A stretch of DNA of 64,000 nucleotides from Bacillus sp. CGMCC 1.16541. GTDB taxonomy: Bacteria; Bacillota; Bacilli; Bacillales; Bacillaceae_H. A model generated the notes under the pieces. The model was not told the DNA's origin. It was given only the letters and a program-made list of their open reading frames with translations, and ran no database searches. This document shows positions 8,759 through 18,356 of the stretch, in pieces (positions within the stretch are counted from its first letter, which is position 1; every line of letters begins with the position of its first letter). The DNA is taken from the NCBI RefSeq assembly GCF_003184905.1, contig NZ_QFRU01000014.1, positions 1 to 64,000 of the forward strand, in the 5' to 3' direction. The position numbers and the translations under genes are program-made.

Positions 8759-10273
8759 TTATGCTTTTGTTGAACGTGTCGAAAATAGTTCATCTAGAAT
8801 GGCGATTTTCTGTTCCGTGTAATGCTTAAATCCATCATTATACGATTTTGGATCTTTTGGATTGGCAAAGCGGTCAATCTTTCCTGTCACTGGGTGAACA
8901 AATTTACTAGATGCTCCACACCCTAATCCAATAATGGTCTGCTTTTCTTCCATAATCATAATATTATAAATGCTTTCTTGACCTGGAAATGCATACCCTA
9001 CATTCTCTAGGTTTCCGAGAATATTCTTCTGTCTATATAAATAGTATGGAACATAGCCATGTTGTTCAGTCCATTCATTTGCCATCTTCATCATGTCACG
9101 AATTTCTTCACGATCTGCTACTTTATATTTTCGTTTATTTTGCGTCATTTCAGAAGCGCGCTTAAACGATAACGTATGAACAGTTAAAGATTCTGGTAAA
9201 AGCTTCTTTGTTTCATTCAACGTGTGTTGAAACTCTGGAACTCCTTCACCTGGTAATCCAATAATCAAGTCCATGTTGATATTATTCATCCCTGTTTGAC
9301 GAGCTAAATGAAACTTATCAATCGTTTCTTCAACTGTATGATGACGCCCAATCGCTTTTAACGTTTCTTGAATATAAGATTGTGGATTAATGCTAATTCG
9401 ATCAATGTTCCACTTGTTTAATACTGCTAACTTTTCAGGTGTAATCGTATCAGGACGTCCTGCTTCCACTGTAATCTCACGAATGTTTTCCACATCGGGA
9501 AATGACTCATACATCTCCTCATAAAGCATATCCATCTCTTCTGCCGTAATACTCGTTGGTGTCCCTCCACCATAATAAACCGTGGTAATCTTCATGTTGT
9601 TCTCTTTTAGCCAACGACCAATTTCACGCATTTCATAGTGAAGACCACCTAAGAAGGAATCTACAGAGCCTTGACGTCCATTAATAGCATAAGCTGGGAA
9701 TGTGCAATACGCACACTTTGTCGGACAAAACGGAATCCCAATATAGATACTTACTTCGTTCGATAAATCATATAAATCCGGTACAATGGCTAGTTGTCGA
9801 TCAACGATTTGCTGCATTAATGAAACCTTTTCATCAGACAACAAATAATCTTCTTTTAATTGCTTATGAGCCACTTCTTGCGGCTGTCCTTCTTGAAGTT
9901 TTTTATGAAGTAGTTTCGTTGGACGGACACCTGTTAAAATGCCCCACGTTTGCACGACATCCGTCAATTCTTGTAAAACGGACAAGTAAACATATGACAC
10001 CACTTGCTTCACTTTTTTAAATCGCTCTTTTTCTGTTTCATCTTCCTTAAATGGTTTCTCAAACGTAGCTTCCATCGTTCGATTTGTTGACTTCTCCACA
10101 AGTGTGGCTTTGGCGTAAATGTTAGTTGCTGTTATTAGCACGATGTTAATGTCAACATCTGCATGTTCAATTGGATTTCTTGACACAACACTTTCTTCAA
10201 AGAATAAATTCGTAATTAACTCTAAAGGACGTTGAAAACGGTCGTCTTCTAATCCTTGAATATAAATGTTCAA
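8759..10273 (-). CDS. hemZ: HemZ, oxygen-independent coproporphyrinogen III dehydrogenase-like radical SAM enzyme
   Basis: A radical-SAM enzyme of late haem synthesis that works without oxygen. The 504-residue product has the cluster motif CPTKCAYC (Cys183, 187 and 190 from the chosen start) followed by YGGGTP and GLPGEG segments typical of HemN-like proteins. An N-terminal domain of about 165 residues distinguishes HemZ from HemN. Start choice: TTG 10273 sits 5 nt after the SD AAAGGTGA, while the GTG at 10282 lies inside that SD. It is monocistronic, with its own terminator. Confidence 0.88.
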   Translation of the reverse strand: MNIYIQGLEDDRFQRPLELITNLFFEESVVSRNPIEHADVDINIVLITATNIYAKATLVEKSTNRTMEATFEKPFKEDETEKERFKKVKQVVSYVYLSVLQELTDVVQTWGILTGVRPTKLLHKKLQEGQPQEVAHKQLKEDYLLSDEKVSLMQQIVDRQLAIVPDLYDLSNEVSIYIGIPFCPTKCAYCTFPAYAINGRQGSVDSFLGGLHYEMREIGRWLKENNMKITTVYYGGGTPTSITAEEMDMLYEEMYESFPDVENIREITVEAGRPDTITPEKLAVLNKWNIDRISINPQSYIQETLKAIGRHHTVEETIDKFHLARQTGMNNINMDLIIGLPGEGVPEFQHTLNETKKLLPESLTVHTLSFKRASEMTQNKRKYKVADREEIRDMMKMANEWTEQHGYVPYYLYRQKNILGNLENVGYAFPGQESIYNIMIMEEKQTIIGLGCGASSKFVHPVTGKIDRFANPKDPKSYNDGFKHYTEQKIAILDELFSTRSTKA

Positions 10274-10433
10274 CCGAATCACCTTTCTGTTTCTATCGAT
10301 GCAAATATATATACAATAACTAGTTATTACTAGACTCTACATAAATTAAAACGGGAATAAACCTATTTTAGTTTACCTAACAGCGAAATGTTGGTCAATG
10401 TTTGGACATGATTTCATATGTTACAGCCATCTA

Positions 10434-10483
10434 ACAAAAACTGCCTAGTGAGCTTCATTGTCACCAATGAGCTTACTAGACAG
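10434..10483 (-). terminator. Terminator of yhaX
   Basis: A 19-20 bp imperfect hairpin (CTGTCTAGTAAGCTCATTG with its partner) followed by TTTTTG on the minus strand. Confidence 0.75.
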
Positions 10484-10496
10484 TACATAATGGGGC

Positions 10497-11378
10497 TTAT
10501 TTTTTTAGGTTTGTCACATCCACATTATACGAATAGCCAATGCGCTGTTGTTTCCTAAATAGTTCTTTAACCATGTAAGCTACACCATTTTCATTGTTTG
10601 AGCGAGTAACCCATTTAGCAACCTTTTTTAAGTCCGCTGGTGAATTTCCCATTGCAACTCCCATTCCAACTTGCTCTACTGTATCAAAATCATCATAGCA
10701 ATTTCCAATGGCAACAACATCTTCTAATGGGATAGAAAGTTGATTAGCCACGAATCGGATTCCAGATAACTTTGATACTCCTTTTGGAACAATGTAGCAT
10801 CGTTCTTCATGAGGATACGAAAACCATTCAATATCAGGAACGGCTGTGGAAATCGTTCGTTCTGCTCGCTCTTTTTCCTGATGACTCGAGAAGTACACTT
10901 CAATTTTTGGCGTTGTGAGCGGCTCGTCTCGTAACGTATCACCTAATGAATCAACAAACTGTAATGGATAAAAAAGTGGCTCACCTGTTTTTAAAACTGT
11001 TTTTGCAACGATGTTATTTTGTAATTTAATGCGATTTCCAATTGAGTATCGCTCATGTAAGATACGGATATGACACTCAAAGTTTTCTAAAAGCTGAATT
11101 AAATTAAACGTTTTTTCCTCACTTAAGCGTCGTTCGTAAATCGGTTTATCAACTGAAGTGCCAATAAATGCTCCACTATGTGTGACAAGCATAGAGGACG
11201 GTAACTTTAAGGCTCGAGCAATTTTCTTAGCTGATAAAAAGTGACGATTTGTCACTAATGTTACATAAACACCTTTATCTTTCACATACTGGATAGCTTC
11301 TTTTGTTTCTTTCACTAAACGACCTTGACTATTTAAAATGGTCCCATCAATATTTAATGCTAATAATCGATAAGTCAT
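10497..11378 (-). CDS. yhaX: YhaX-like HAD superfamily (Cof-type) protein, possibly catalytically inactive
   Basis: A 293-residue protein with the Cof-type HAD fold: motif I region LALNIDGTIL, motif II TLVTNRH, a Lys in VPKGVSK and the motif IV region VAIGNCYDDFD. In active phosphatases motif I reads DxDGT, with the first Asp as nucleophile; here it is Asn9-Ile-Asp11. Motif IV normally begins Gly-Asp; here it is Gly225-Asn226. Loss of both acidic residues suggests it does not hydrolyse phosphate the usual way. The B. subtilis gene at this position, yhaX, belongs to the sporulation sigma-E regulon as I recall. The SD GAGGGG supports the start. Confidence 0.78.
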   Translation of the reverse strand: MTYRLLALNIDGTILNSQGRLVKETKEAIQYVKDKGVYVTLVTNRHFLSAKKIARALKLPSSMLVTHSGAFIGTSVDKPIYERRLSEEKTFNLIQLLENFECHIRILHERYSIGNRIKLQNNIVAKTVLKTGEPLFYPLQFVDSLGDTLRDEPLTTPKIEVYFSSHQEKERAERTISTAVPDIEWFSYPHEERCYIVPKGVSKLSGIRFVANQLSIPLEDVVAIGNCYDDFDTVEQVGMGVAMGNSPADLKKVAKWVTRSNNENGVAYMVKELFRKQQRIGYSYNVDVTNLKK

Positions 11379-11491
11379 GTGTAAACCCCTCTTTCTTAGA
11401 TGACTACTACCTTATTAAACGGTTATGACCAAACTTGTCATTTTAGAACTTGTTCACCTTACAAAACATGGGACTTATCGTTTATTGTACG

Positions 11492-11524
11492 AAAAAACGC
11501 CACTCGCAAAAAGTGACGTTTTCT
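11492..11524 (-). terminator. Terminator of yheA
   Basis: The stem AACGTCACT/AGTGGCGTT is followed by TTTTTT on the minus strand, directly after the yheA stop codon. Confidence 0.75.
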
Positions 11525-11526
11525 TA

Positions 11527-11886
11527 TTATTGCTGATCTTCTGGGTTGCCGTAAATTTCTTCTAATGGCTTCATGATAATCTTATTTAACTCACCGATTA
11601 ACATGCTCATGCGTTGCTCCGCTTCCATAAGCTTAGCAATCTTTTCGTTCTGTTGCACGATCGCAACAGTTTGTTGAGCTTGTTGCACTTCTTCTTCAGA
11701 AATTTCTTGGCCCATCATTTGCTTTTGTTGAAGCTCCATTTGTAATGTACGGAAACGATCAAATAATTGCTTCGCTTGAGGATCTGCGTTTAACGCTTCA
11801 TACAAGCTTTTTAAGCTCTTATAATCATCGCTTTCGCGTACTGCTTTTTCTAAATTATATGCTACATCATATACATTTACAGACAT
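11527..11886 (-). CDS. yheA: YheA, YlbF/YmcA-family protein
   Basis: A 119-residue, almost entirely helical protein with long Gln/Glu-rich stretches (QMELQQKQMMGQEISEEEV), fitting the YlbF/YmcA fold. Paralogues YlbF, YmcA and YaaT form a complex that adjusts RNase Y activity in B. subtilis; YheA itself is less well defined. A clear AGGAGG-like SD lies before ATG 11886. It is next to yheB as in B. subtilis. Confidence 0.88.
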   Translation of the reverse strand: MSVNVYDVAYNLEKAVRESDDYKSLKSLYEALNADPQAKQLFDRFRTLQMELQQKQMMGQEISEEEVQQAQQTVAIVQQNEKIAKLMEAEQRMSMLIGELNKIIMKPLEEIYGNPEDQQ

Positions 11887-11999
11887 GTAAAAGTCCTCCT
11901 AGATTAAATTAAGACGCCTTACGTCTTGAACACTTCTTCCACTATAACAAACTATTCAACAAATTTCAGCTTAAGAACTGGAACTCTTTATCCAAAATG

Positions 12000-13130
12000 T
12001 TAAAGAAACAACGCAATAATTCCTTGAAACACCCCTATAATCGCTCCTAAAAGCGCTCCTAAATACGTAATCATTTTAAATTCGCGTCGTGAAATAGATA
12101 GCACCATGTCTTCTAGTCGCTCGACAGAAAATGACTCTACTTGTTCTCTCACAATTTGTTCAAGTTGCATTTGTTTCATCATAACATCTACTTTTGATGC
12201 TAAGAAATCCCCTAGCTTTTCAATTATGCGTGGTAACGATTTTTCAATCTCTATATAGACCGGTGATAATAATGCATGAATTGGCTTTTGAAACAATTTC
12301 TTTACTGATACAACTCGCTCAACTGTATTTGTAAGGAACGACAAGACAACATCCCGCCCGATAAATTGCTCTGCTTCTTCTACACGCTTTTCGCTAAGCT
12401 TCGTCCATTCTGTTTTTAACAGTGAATGAAATAGTTCAGTTGTTCCTTCATGTTTAAAAAACTTCACTACTTCTGGCTGCACTTTGTCAATCACTTTTGT
12501 GTTTCCTAAAAACATTTGAACCATGTTACCAAGCATTCCTTTTTGCATAAGAAAGCCATCAATCATTTTCTCTAATCGTTGCTTTCCTTCTTCACTTTCA
12601 AAATATCCCACGGCTTTGTGACAAATTTGCTGAGCAATAATTGGTAAAATTTGTTCAATTCGCTCATGTAAGCTTGGCTGTAGCACCTCTTTTACTTTTA
12701 GCTCTCCTTTTTCATGTAAAAGCTGGACATATTTTTTCTCAATCCATCCCTTTAATCGTCGATCCATTTTTTCAGGCAGATCATCATACCCAAACGACGT
12801 GACCACGTCTTGTAACGTTTTGTCAGAAGAGAAAAACTTACCCATCTCATCTTGAGCTAGTCGTAAAACAATTTGCTGAAACGACTTTTCTTGTAATTTC
12901 CGCTTAATGCTTTCAGGTGTGACTAGATGCTCAACGACCATTTTCCCGAGTTGAATCGCTAATTCTTCTCTTCGTTTTGGAATTAACCCTGGCGTAAACG
13001 GAATTCGTTTACCAAATACATATTTAGCGTGATAAGGGCGAAATAACATTTTAATCGCCAGGTGATTCGTAAATCCTCCAATTGCCGCTCCAATTATCAT
13101 CATAAATCCTATAATTATTAGCTGTTCCAT
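12000..13130 (-). CDS. yheB: YheB, DUF445 membrane protein
   Basis: A 376-residue protein with a membrane helix at each end (residues 1-22 and about 355-376) and a long, helical, charged middle, the pattern of the DUF445/UPF0754 family. The GGFTNHLAIKMLFRP motif after the first helix is typical. The start is ATG 13130, preceded by GGAGAGG; a longer frame to 13163 lacks a suitable SD and would overlap the promoter region of the divergent yheC/D operon. Function unknown; it is probably a membrane organiser. Confidence 0.87.
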   Translation of the reverse strand: MEQLIIIGFMMIIGAAIGGFTNHLAIKMLFRPYHAKYVFGKRIPFTPGLIPKRREELAIQLGKMVVEHLVTPESIKRKLQEKSFQQIVLRLAQDEMGKFFSSDKTLQDVVTSFGYDDLPEKMDRRLKGWIEKKYVQLLHEKGELKVKEVLQPSLHERIEQILPIIAQQICHKAVGYFESEEGKQRLEKMIDGFLMQKGMLGNMVQMFLGNTKVIDKVQPEVVKFFKHEGTTELFHSLLKTEWTKLSEKRVEEAEQFIGRDVVLSFLTNTVERVVSVKKLFQKPIHALLSPVYIEIEKSLPRIIEKLGDFLASKVDVMMKQMQLEQIVREQVESFSVERLEDMVLSISRREFKMITYLGALLGAIIGVFQGIIALFL

Positions 13131-13161
13131 TCTATCGACCTCTCCATTGTGATTTGTTCTC

Positions 13162-13189
13162 ACAGTTTCTCCGCTTTTGTCATACGATA
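13162..13189 (+). promoter_or_regulatory. Sigma-K-like promoter of the yheC/yheD operon
   Basis: ACA at 13162-13164, a 16-nt spacer and CATACGATA at 13181-13189 match the sigma-K pattern (AC then CATAnnnTA, 16-17 nt apart). The -10 also resembles sigma-E. Transcription would begin near 13196, about 45 nt before the first ATG-grasp gene's ATG. Mother-cell expression agrees with the spore-coat association reported for YheD. Confidence 0.5.
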
Positions 13190-13241
13190 TATCAGCATTC
13201 GCCTATATTTCATCACATGATTAAAAGATGGAGATTGTTCT

Positions 13242-14591
13242 ATGAACTTATTAAACATAAAAATGGAGCCATTAGCAACTACAAAGCCACCTTTTCACAT
13301 TTGCCTAAGTGAGGAATTGGTGAAACGATTTTCTTTATCTAAAGATGTGACAGTACGATGTAGCCAACACTCTTTCACATCAAGTTTAGCTGTATCGCCT
13401 CATAAAGAGAACATCATTTATTGTTCAAAGGAGGTATATGACTCCTTACATTTACCTTATAAACCACTTCACTTTACGGCACAAATTACACAAAATGATG
13501 TATCACTAGGTCCCGTGATTGGGATTGTGACTGAAATTAGTGCAGACGAAGAGGCCAAATTTGGATCCATCACCTCTTTTTGCTATGAAATTCTTCAAGC
13601 ATGCGAAGAGAAAGGAGCATTTGGTGCCATCTATTGCATCACAGATTTGCTTCATGATGACATAAAAGGATACATCGTAAATGAAGACCGCTGGGAGCAG
13701 GTAGCTACTCCACTCCCGCAAATTGTGCATAATCGTATTCATTCTCGAAAAACAGAACACAGTTCCTCCTTTAAAGAGATGGTTCAATGGTTAACTCAAA
13801 AACAAATTCCACTGTTTAATGCTCACTACTTAAATAAGTGGTTTGTGTTTGAAAGACTAGCAATCATCGAGCATTTAAAGCCTTACTTACCACAAACAAC
13901 ACTTTTACGAAAAAAACAAGATATAACTGATGCGCTTAGCACGCATCCTGCTATTTTTATTAAGCCCATCCACGGTAGCCAAGGTAAACACATTTTCAAG
14001 GTAACCAAAGACGATCATAAATACCTTCTTGATTATACGACGTTTACTCAGCCTTATAATCGAGAGTATGAAACCTTTTATGATTTATTTGAAGCGCTGT
14101 ATAGTCCATTAAAAAAACAAGGCTTCATTGTTCAACAAGCCATTGAATTACAAACATATAAAGATTGTCCGTTTGACTTTCGATTACTTTGTCATAAACA
14201 AAATGATCTTCAATGGAAATTAACGTCGATTGTCGCACGCGTCTCACAACCCAATAACTTTGTTTCGAATTTAGCACGTGGCGGAGAACTTTATTCACCT
14301 AAGATGGTTTTAGAGCACTTGTACGATCAAAAACACGCAAAAAGTATCCTTACTCTTTTAAAAGAGCTTGCTATTGATATTTGCCAACACCTTGATGCTT
14401 CAACAGCCGAAGACGAACTGTACGTTGAATTTGGCATTGATTTAGCTATCGACCGCGAAGGAAAACCTTGGATTATTGAAGTGAATACGAAGCCATCAAA
14501 GCAATTTCAACCTGAACATATCACAACTCGCCCTTCAACAAAGGCGCTAGTTGACTATTGCTTGTACTCATTTCATTCAGATGATTCATAA
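13242..14591 (+). CDS. YheC/YheD-family ATP-grasp protein (copy 1 of 4)
   Basis: A 449-residue protein. The N-terminal third carries LGPVIGIVTE and the conserved VHNRIHSRKTE segment. The ATP-grasp domain follows, with AIFIKPIHGSQGKHIF (nucleotide-binding Lys and glycine loop), FDFRLL and the metal-binding VEFGIDLAIDREGKPWIIEVNTKP. ATP-grasp enzymes couple ATP to forming an amide or ester bond; the substrate for this family is not known, and YheD is reported at the developing spore surface. Start ATG 13242 has SD GGAG. It is first in a run of four paralogues. Confidence 0.85.
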   Translation: MNLLNIKMEPLATTKPPFHICLSEELVKRFSLSKDVTVRCSQHSFTSSLAVSPHKENIIYCSKEVYDSLHLPYKPLHFTAQITQNDVSLGPVIGIVTEISADEEAKFGSITSFCYEILQACEEKGAFGAIYCITDLLHDDIKGYIVNEDRWEQVATPLPQIVHNRIHSRKTEHSSSFKEMVQWLTQKQIPLFNAHYLNKWFVFERLAIIEHLKPYLPQTTLLRKKQDITDALSTHPAIFIKPIHGSQGKHIFKVTKDDHKYLLDYTTFTQPYNREYETFYDLFEALYSPLKKQGFIVQQAIELQTYKDCPFDFRLLCHKQNDLQWKLTSIVARVSQPNNFVSNLARGGELYSPKMVLEHLYDQKHAKSILTLLKELAIDICQHLDASTAEDELYVEFGIDLAIDREGKPWIIEVNTKPSKQFQPEHITTRPSTKALVDYCLYSFHSDDS

Positions 14592-14617
14592 AACACGATT
14601 GCTAAGGAGTGATTTAC

Positions 14618-15700
14618 ATGCTTTCATTAGGTTTTTTAACGCTTCATCCACAACAGGACATTGAGTTTTCAACTTCATTAGCCAAACGAGCACACCAACA
14701 GGGAATTGATGTTTATCGCTTTACACCTACCTCGATTAATCCAGTAGATGAACAGGTAATGGGAGTTTGTTACGATGCGAAACAAGATAAATGGGTGGAG
14801 ACCACATTTTCCATTCCTTCCTTTATTTATGATCGCTGCTACTATAGACGTGATACTCTTTCAAAAAAAGCTCGTCCGATCGTTCAATGGTTAAAGAGTA
14901 AAAAAGATGTCACCTTTCTTGGATACGGGTTACCAAGTAAATGGGAAGTGTATACCAAACTAAAACAGCATCCTGATTTAGCACCTTATCTTCCATTTAC
15001 TACACAAGTGCAAAGTGCAGTAGAGATTATTGATCTTTTAAACGAGCATTCACGTCTCCTAGTAAAGCCCATTAATGGTTCACAAGGTCGGAATATTTTC
15101 GTTGTATTAAAAGACCGAAAAGGTGTGCAAGTTAAATTCCATTCTACAACAGGCATAGAAATCATTCGTTTTCAGCAAATAGAAGATTTCACCACCTGGG
15201 CGTCTCGCAAATTGTTAAAACATCAATACGTGGCGCAGCCTTATTTACAAATTGGGCGCTTTCAAAATGCTCCATTCGATATACGGATTCTATTTCAAAA
15301 AGATGAGAACGGACAGTGGAAAGAGATGGGCCGAGGCATTCGAAAAGGAAAAGAAGATTCCATTGTAACAAACATTAGTCATGGAGCAGAAGTTTCTTCT
15401 TTTTCAACGTGGTTAAATCGTTTACATCCTGTGCAGCGAGATTTTGTAAGCGCTGAAATCAATAGTATTTGTGCTCAACTTCCTGAGGCACTTGAACAAT
15501 CGTTTCCTCGCTTATGTGAATTAGGCATCGACTTATGTGTGTGCAATGATTTTAGTGTTTGGATACTCGATTTAAACTCAAAGCCTGGGCGAAAAACAAT
15601 TATTCAGATGAACCCAGAAAATGAAACGGTACTTTATGATCACCTTCTTTCCTATTGTCGTCACCTCGATACACTACAATCGTTAAGTCGGAAGGAGTGA
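14618..15700 (+). CDS. YheC/YheD-family ATP-grasp protein (copy 2 of 4), short form
   Basis: A 360-residue paralogue lacking most of the N-terminal segment of copies 1, 3 and 4; it begins MLSLGFLTLHPQQ. The core is kept: IYDRCYYRRDT, LLVKPINGSQGRNIFVV, FDIRILFQ and the metal site LCELGIDLCVCNDFSVWILD then LNSKPGR. The start is ATG 14618, 3 nt beyond the SD AAGGAGTGATT; the GTG at 14609 lies within that SD. It is separated by 26 nt from copy 1 and 4 nt from copy 3, so all are in one operon. Confidence 0.83.
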   Translation: MLSLGFLTLHPQQDIEFSTSLAKRAHQQGIDVYRFTPTSINPVDEQVMGVCYDAKQDKWVETTFSIPSFIYDRCYYRRDTLSKKARPIVQWLKSKKDVTFLGYGLPSKWEVYTKLKQHPDLAPYLPFTTQVQSAVEIIDLLNEHSRLLVKPINGSQGRNIFVVLKDRKGVQVKFHSTTGIEIIRFQQIEDFTTWASRKLLKHQYVAQPYLQIGRFQNAPFDIRILFQKDENGQWKEMGRGIRKGKEDSIVTNISHGAEVSSFSTWLNRLHPVQRDFVSAEINSICAQLPEALEQSFPRLCELGIDLCVCNDFSVWILDLNSKPGRKTIIQMNPENETVLYDHLLSYCRHLDTLQSLSRKE

Positions 15701-15704
15701 AAAG

Positions 15705-17066
15705 ATGACTCGAATTGTTTATCAAATGTCACTTGTTGATGAGCCTTCTCACATTGTATATGTCCCAAAAAGTTACAAGTCCTCCACCTTAACACATGTT
15801 GCATTTGGCACACTTTCTCTTCCTTGTGTTGTCAAAACACATGCATCGTTACAAAATGAAATACTACTTTCAACATCTCTTTTTGAACAGTTATCTATGC
15901 CTTTTTGCCAAACAATTTATCTCTTTCAAACAGAGGATACACTTCACATTGGACCTTTAATTGGAATTTTATCAGCAGGGTTTACGGGATCATTGCTTCG
16001 CCCAGTCGGAAAGCGTTCATTACCTTTTGCAAAACTTTTATCAACCGCAACAGCCACTGGTGGATACCCTTTTGTATTTGGCATTCATCATATTAATTGG
16101 AATCGAGGTCGCATTAACGGCTATTTTTATACAAATGATGGGTGGGAGCAGCATGAAGTTCCTTTCCCAAATGTCGTCTATAACCGACTACCAAATCGAA
16201 AAACAGAAAACCTTGATATGTTTCAGCTTGTGAAAGAAAAGCTCTGTTCTCAATACTTAATTCCACTATTTAATCCAGACTTTTTTGACAAGTGGACGAT
16301 TGATCAGCTAATGAGAAAAAATGAACAGACTGCAAAACTGCTTCCGGAAACATATGCTTCTCCTGATGCTTCCCGTATTCAATCCATGCTTTCAAAACAT
16401 AGATCCATTTATTTGAAGCCGAAAGATGGAAGTCTCGGAAACGGAGTGTACGAAGTTACACTTTGCGACAACAACACATATCGTGCTTGCTATAAAGATT
16501 CTTCATCAAATCAACTGGTTACGAAAACACTTCATTCACTAGATGATGTATTCTCCTTACTGGATAAGCAAGCATTGCCTTCTTACCTCGTGCAACAAAG
16601 TATTCCGCTAATGACCAAACAGGGGAGAAAAGTCGATTTTCGTGTTCATACAAATAAGAATGAACATGGACAGTGGGTTATGACAGTTGCCGCAGCTAAA
16701 TTAGCCGCCAAAAACAGTGTAACAACACATGTTAATAGCGGAGGAACTATTAAAACACTAGAAGAAATCTATGATTGTAAAGTAGAATGCCAAAAAGTAA
16801 AAGGTTTACTCGAAAAAGCAGCAATTTTGGCAAGCAATCAAATTGAGCAGCATATCGATGGAGTAATTGGGGAGATTGGTTTTGACTTCGGTCTTGATAA
16901 AGACCAGAATCTATGGATATTTGAAGCAAATTCAAAACCTGGACGTTCAATCTTCACACACCCTAAACTATATGAAGCAGATCAACTCACACGAAAATAT
17001 TCTCTTTTGTATGCTACTCACTTGGCAGAGGAAAGTATGTGTAAGCCAGGGGAAATCTATGTATGA
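15705..17066 (+). CDS. YheC/YheD-family ATP-grasp protein (copy 3 of 4)
   Basis: A 453-residue full-length paralogue: GPLIGILSAGF in the N-terminal domain, VVYNRLPNRKTEN, IYLKPKDGSLGNGVYEV (ATP-grasp Lys and loop), VDFRVHTNK and the metal site IGEIGFDFGLDKDQNLWIFE then ANSKPGR. SD GAAGGAGTG. Its stop overlaps the next start (ATGA at 17063-17066), so translation of copies 3 and 4 is coupled. Confidence 0.85.
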   Translation: MTRIVYQMSLVDEPSHIVYVPKSYKSSTLTHVAFGTLSLPCVVKTHASLQNEILLSTSLFEQLSMPFCQTIYLFQTEDTLHIGPLIGILSAGFTGSLLRPVGKRSLPFAKLLSTATATGGYPFVFGIHHINWNRGRINGYFYTNDGWEQHEVPFPNVVYNRLPNRKTENLDMFQLVKEKLCSQYLIPLFNPDFFDKWTIDQLMRKNEQTAKLLPETYASPDASRIQSMLSKHRSIYLKPKDGSLGNGVYEVTLCDNNTYRACYKDSSSNQLVTKTLHSLDDVFSLLDKQALPSYLVQQSIPLMTKQGRKVDFRVHTNKNEHGQWVMTVAAAKLAAKNSVTTHVNSGGTIKTLEEIYDCKVECQKVKGLLEKAAILASNQIEQHIDGVIGEIGFDFGLDKDQNLWIFEANSKPGRSIFTHPKLYEADQLTRKYSLLYATHLAEESMCKPGEIYV

Positions 17067-18286
17067 AGACGATTTACTATGATTATATAAATGAGTATTG
17101 GCATCACAATGATTCAAAGCAATCTTACACATGGGGAGCTCATCACATCGAGCTTCCTTTTCACTCTAAAACATTTTCATCCATACCATTTCACGTAGCG
17201 GACGCGAAAGGAAAACTTGGACCTGTTATCGGAGTATTAACGAGTCGAACAGTTTTAAGCAACCTTCATTCAAAAACGTACGACCTTCTTCAGACGGTTG
17301 AGTGTTATGTACATGAAGGTGGAGGCCTTCTTTTTTTATTTTGCGATCAAGGTTTATATCACCGTTCAATTCATGGAATGATTTTTGATCGTACAACACA
17401 ACAGTGGATAAAAGCCATTGTTCCTTATCCAGATGTGATCTACAATCGTTTCCCTAGTCGTAAGCATGAAAATCAATCATATATGAAACAGGCATTTCAA
17501 AAAATAAAGAGCGAAAAAATTCCAATTTTCAACCCCTCTTTTTTCTCAAAGTGGGAGGTTTACTTATTATTACAAAACCATCCTTCTTTAAAAAAGCATT
17601 TACCTTATACTATCTTGTTTCAACAACCATCTGATATTGAACAGATGCTCAACTTACATGAAAAGATTTACATTAAACCCTCTAACAGCAGTAAAGGAAA
17701 TGGCATTTTCACTTTGTCACGTGACTCAAACGGGGCCATTCAATATGAAAGTCCTTTGACAAAAAGTCATTTAGAAACCATCCACACCATTGTACATGAC
17801 CACCTTCAAGATTCGTCCAAACAATGGATACTACAAGAAGCTATTTCATCAGACTGCATTGATGAAAAGCGATACGACCTTCGGATTCTCGTTCACCAAC
17901 AAAGCGGTGAATTTAGTATTAGTGGCATTGGTATTCGCCAGAGTCAAACTCAATCGATTACGACTCATACATTAAACGGAGGAGTCATTGTTCCTTTTTC
18001 AGCAATTGAAGATCAAGTGGACCGGTTACTTTTAGACCGTCTTGTAAATGAATGCGGACAATGTTTAGCTAAACAACTAGGGTTAATCGGTGAATTTTCA
18101 ATGGATATGGTTAAAAGCATAAAGAATGAGTATTATATTCTTGAGGTTAATGCCAAACCAATGATTTTTGATGAACCTATAATCCAAAAGCAAGGAATGT
18201 ACCGGTTACTAAACCTTTTTTATGAACTCGCAGGTTTTTCTGATGTACGCTCTAAAAGCTTGATTGACTATGTTCACCATTCCTAA
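17063..18286 (+). CDS. YheC/YheD-family ATP-grasp protein (copy 4 of 4)
   Basis: A 407-residue paralogue: LGPVIGVLTSR, VIYNRFPSRKHEN, IYIKPSNSSKGNGIFTL, YDLRILVHQ and IGEFSMDMVKSIKNEYYILE followed by VNAKP. The Asp/Glu metal ligands appear kept, though the normally Gly-Ile-Asp stretch reads SMDM. It overlaps copy 3 by 4 nt and ends 70 nt before yheE. Substrate unknown; the four divergent copies may join different building blocks or form a mixed complex. Confidence 0.84.
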   Translation: MKTIYYDYINEYWHHNDSKQSYTWGAHHIELPFHSKTFSSIPFHVADAKGKLGPVIGVLTSRTVLSNLHSKTYDLLQTVECYVHEGGGLLFLFCDQGLYHRSIHGMIFDRTTQQWIKAIVPYPDVIYNRFPSRKHENQSYMKQAFQKIKSEKIPIFNPSFFSKWEVYLLLQNHPSLKKHLPYTILFQQPSDIEQMLNLHEKIYIKPSNSSKGNGIFTLSRDSNGAIQYESPLTKSHLETIHTIVHDHLQDSSKQWILQEAISSDCIDEKRYDLRILVHQQSGEFSISGIGIRQSQTQSITTHTLNGGVIVPFSAIEDQVDRLLLDRLVNECGQCLAKQLGLIGEFSMDMVKSIKNEYYILEVNAKPMIFDEPIIQKQGMYRLLNLFYELAGFSDVRSKSLIDYVHHS

Positions 18287-18299
18287 AAACTATCACTCT

Positions 18300-18348
18300 C
18301 CCCCTTTACGTGGTAAGCTTGTGATACAGAACATTCTGTCTAAGGGGG
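18300..18348 (+). promoter_or_regulatory. Hairpin occluding the yheE ribosome-binding site
   Basis: CCCCCTT at 18300-18306 can pair with AAGGGGG at 18342-18348, which is the yheE Shine-Dalgarno. An inner ACAGA/TCTGT stem stabilises the loop. It could limit yheE translation or act as a weak terminator. Seen in sequence; function inferred. Confidence 0.4.
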
Positions 18349-18356
18349 ATACATAT

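Noticed and set aside
9700-10020. 106-codon plus-strand frame opposite hemZ
   Set aside because: Lies wholly within hemZ, has no SD and no recognisable domain; a shadow frame.
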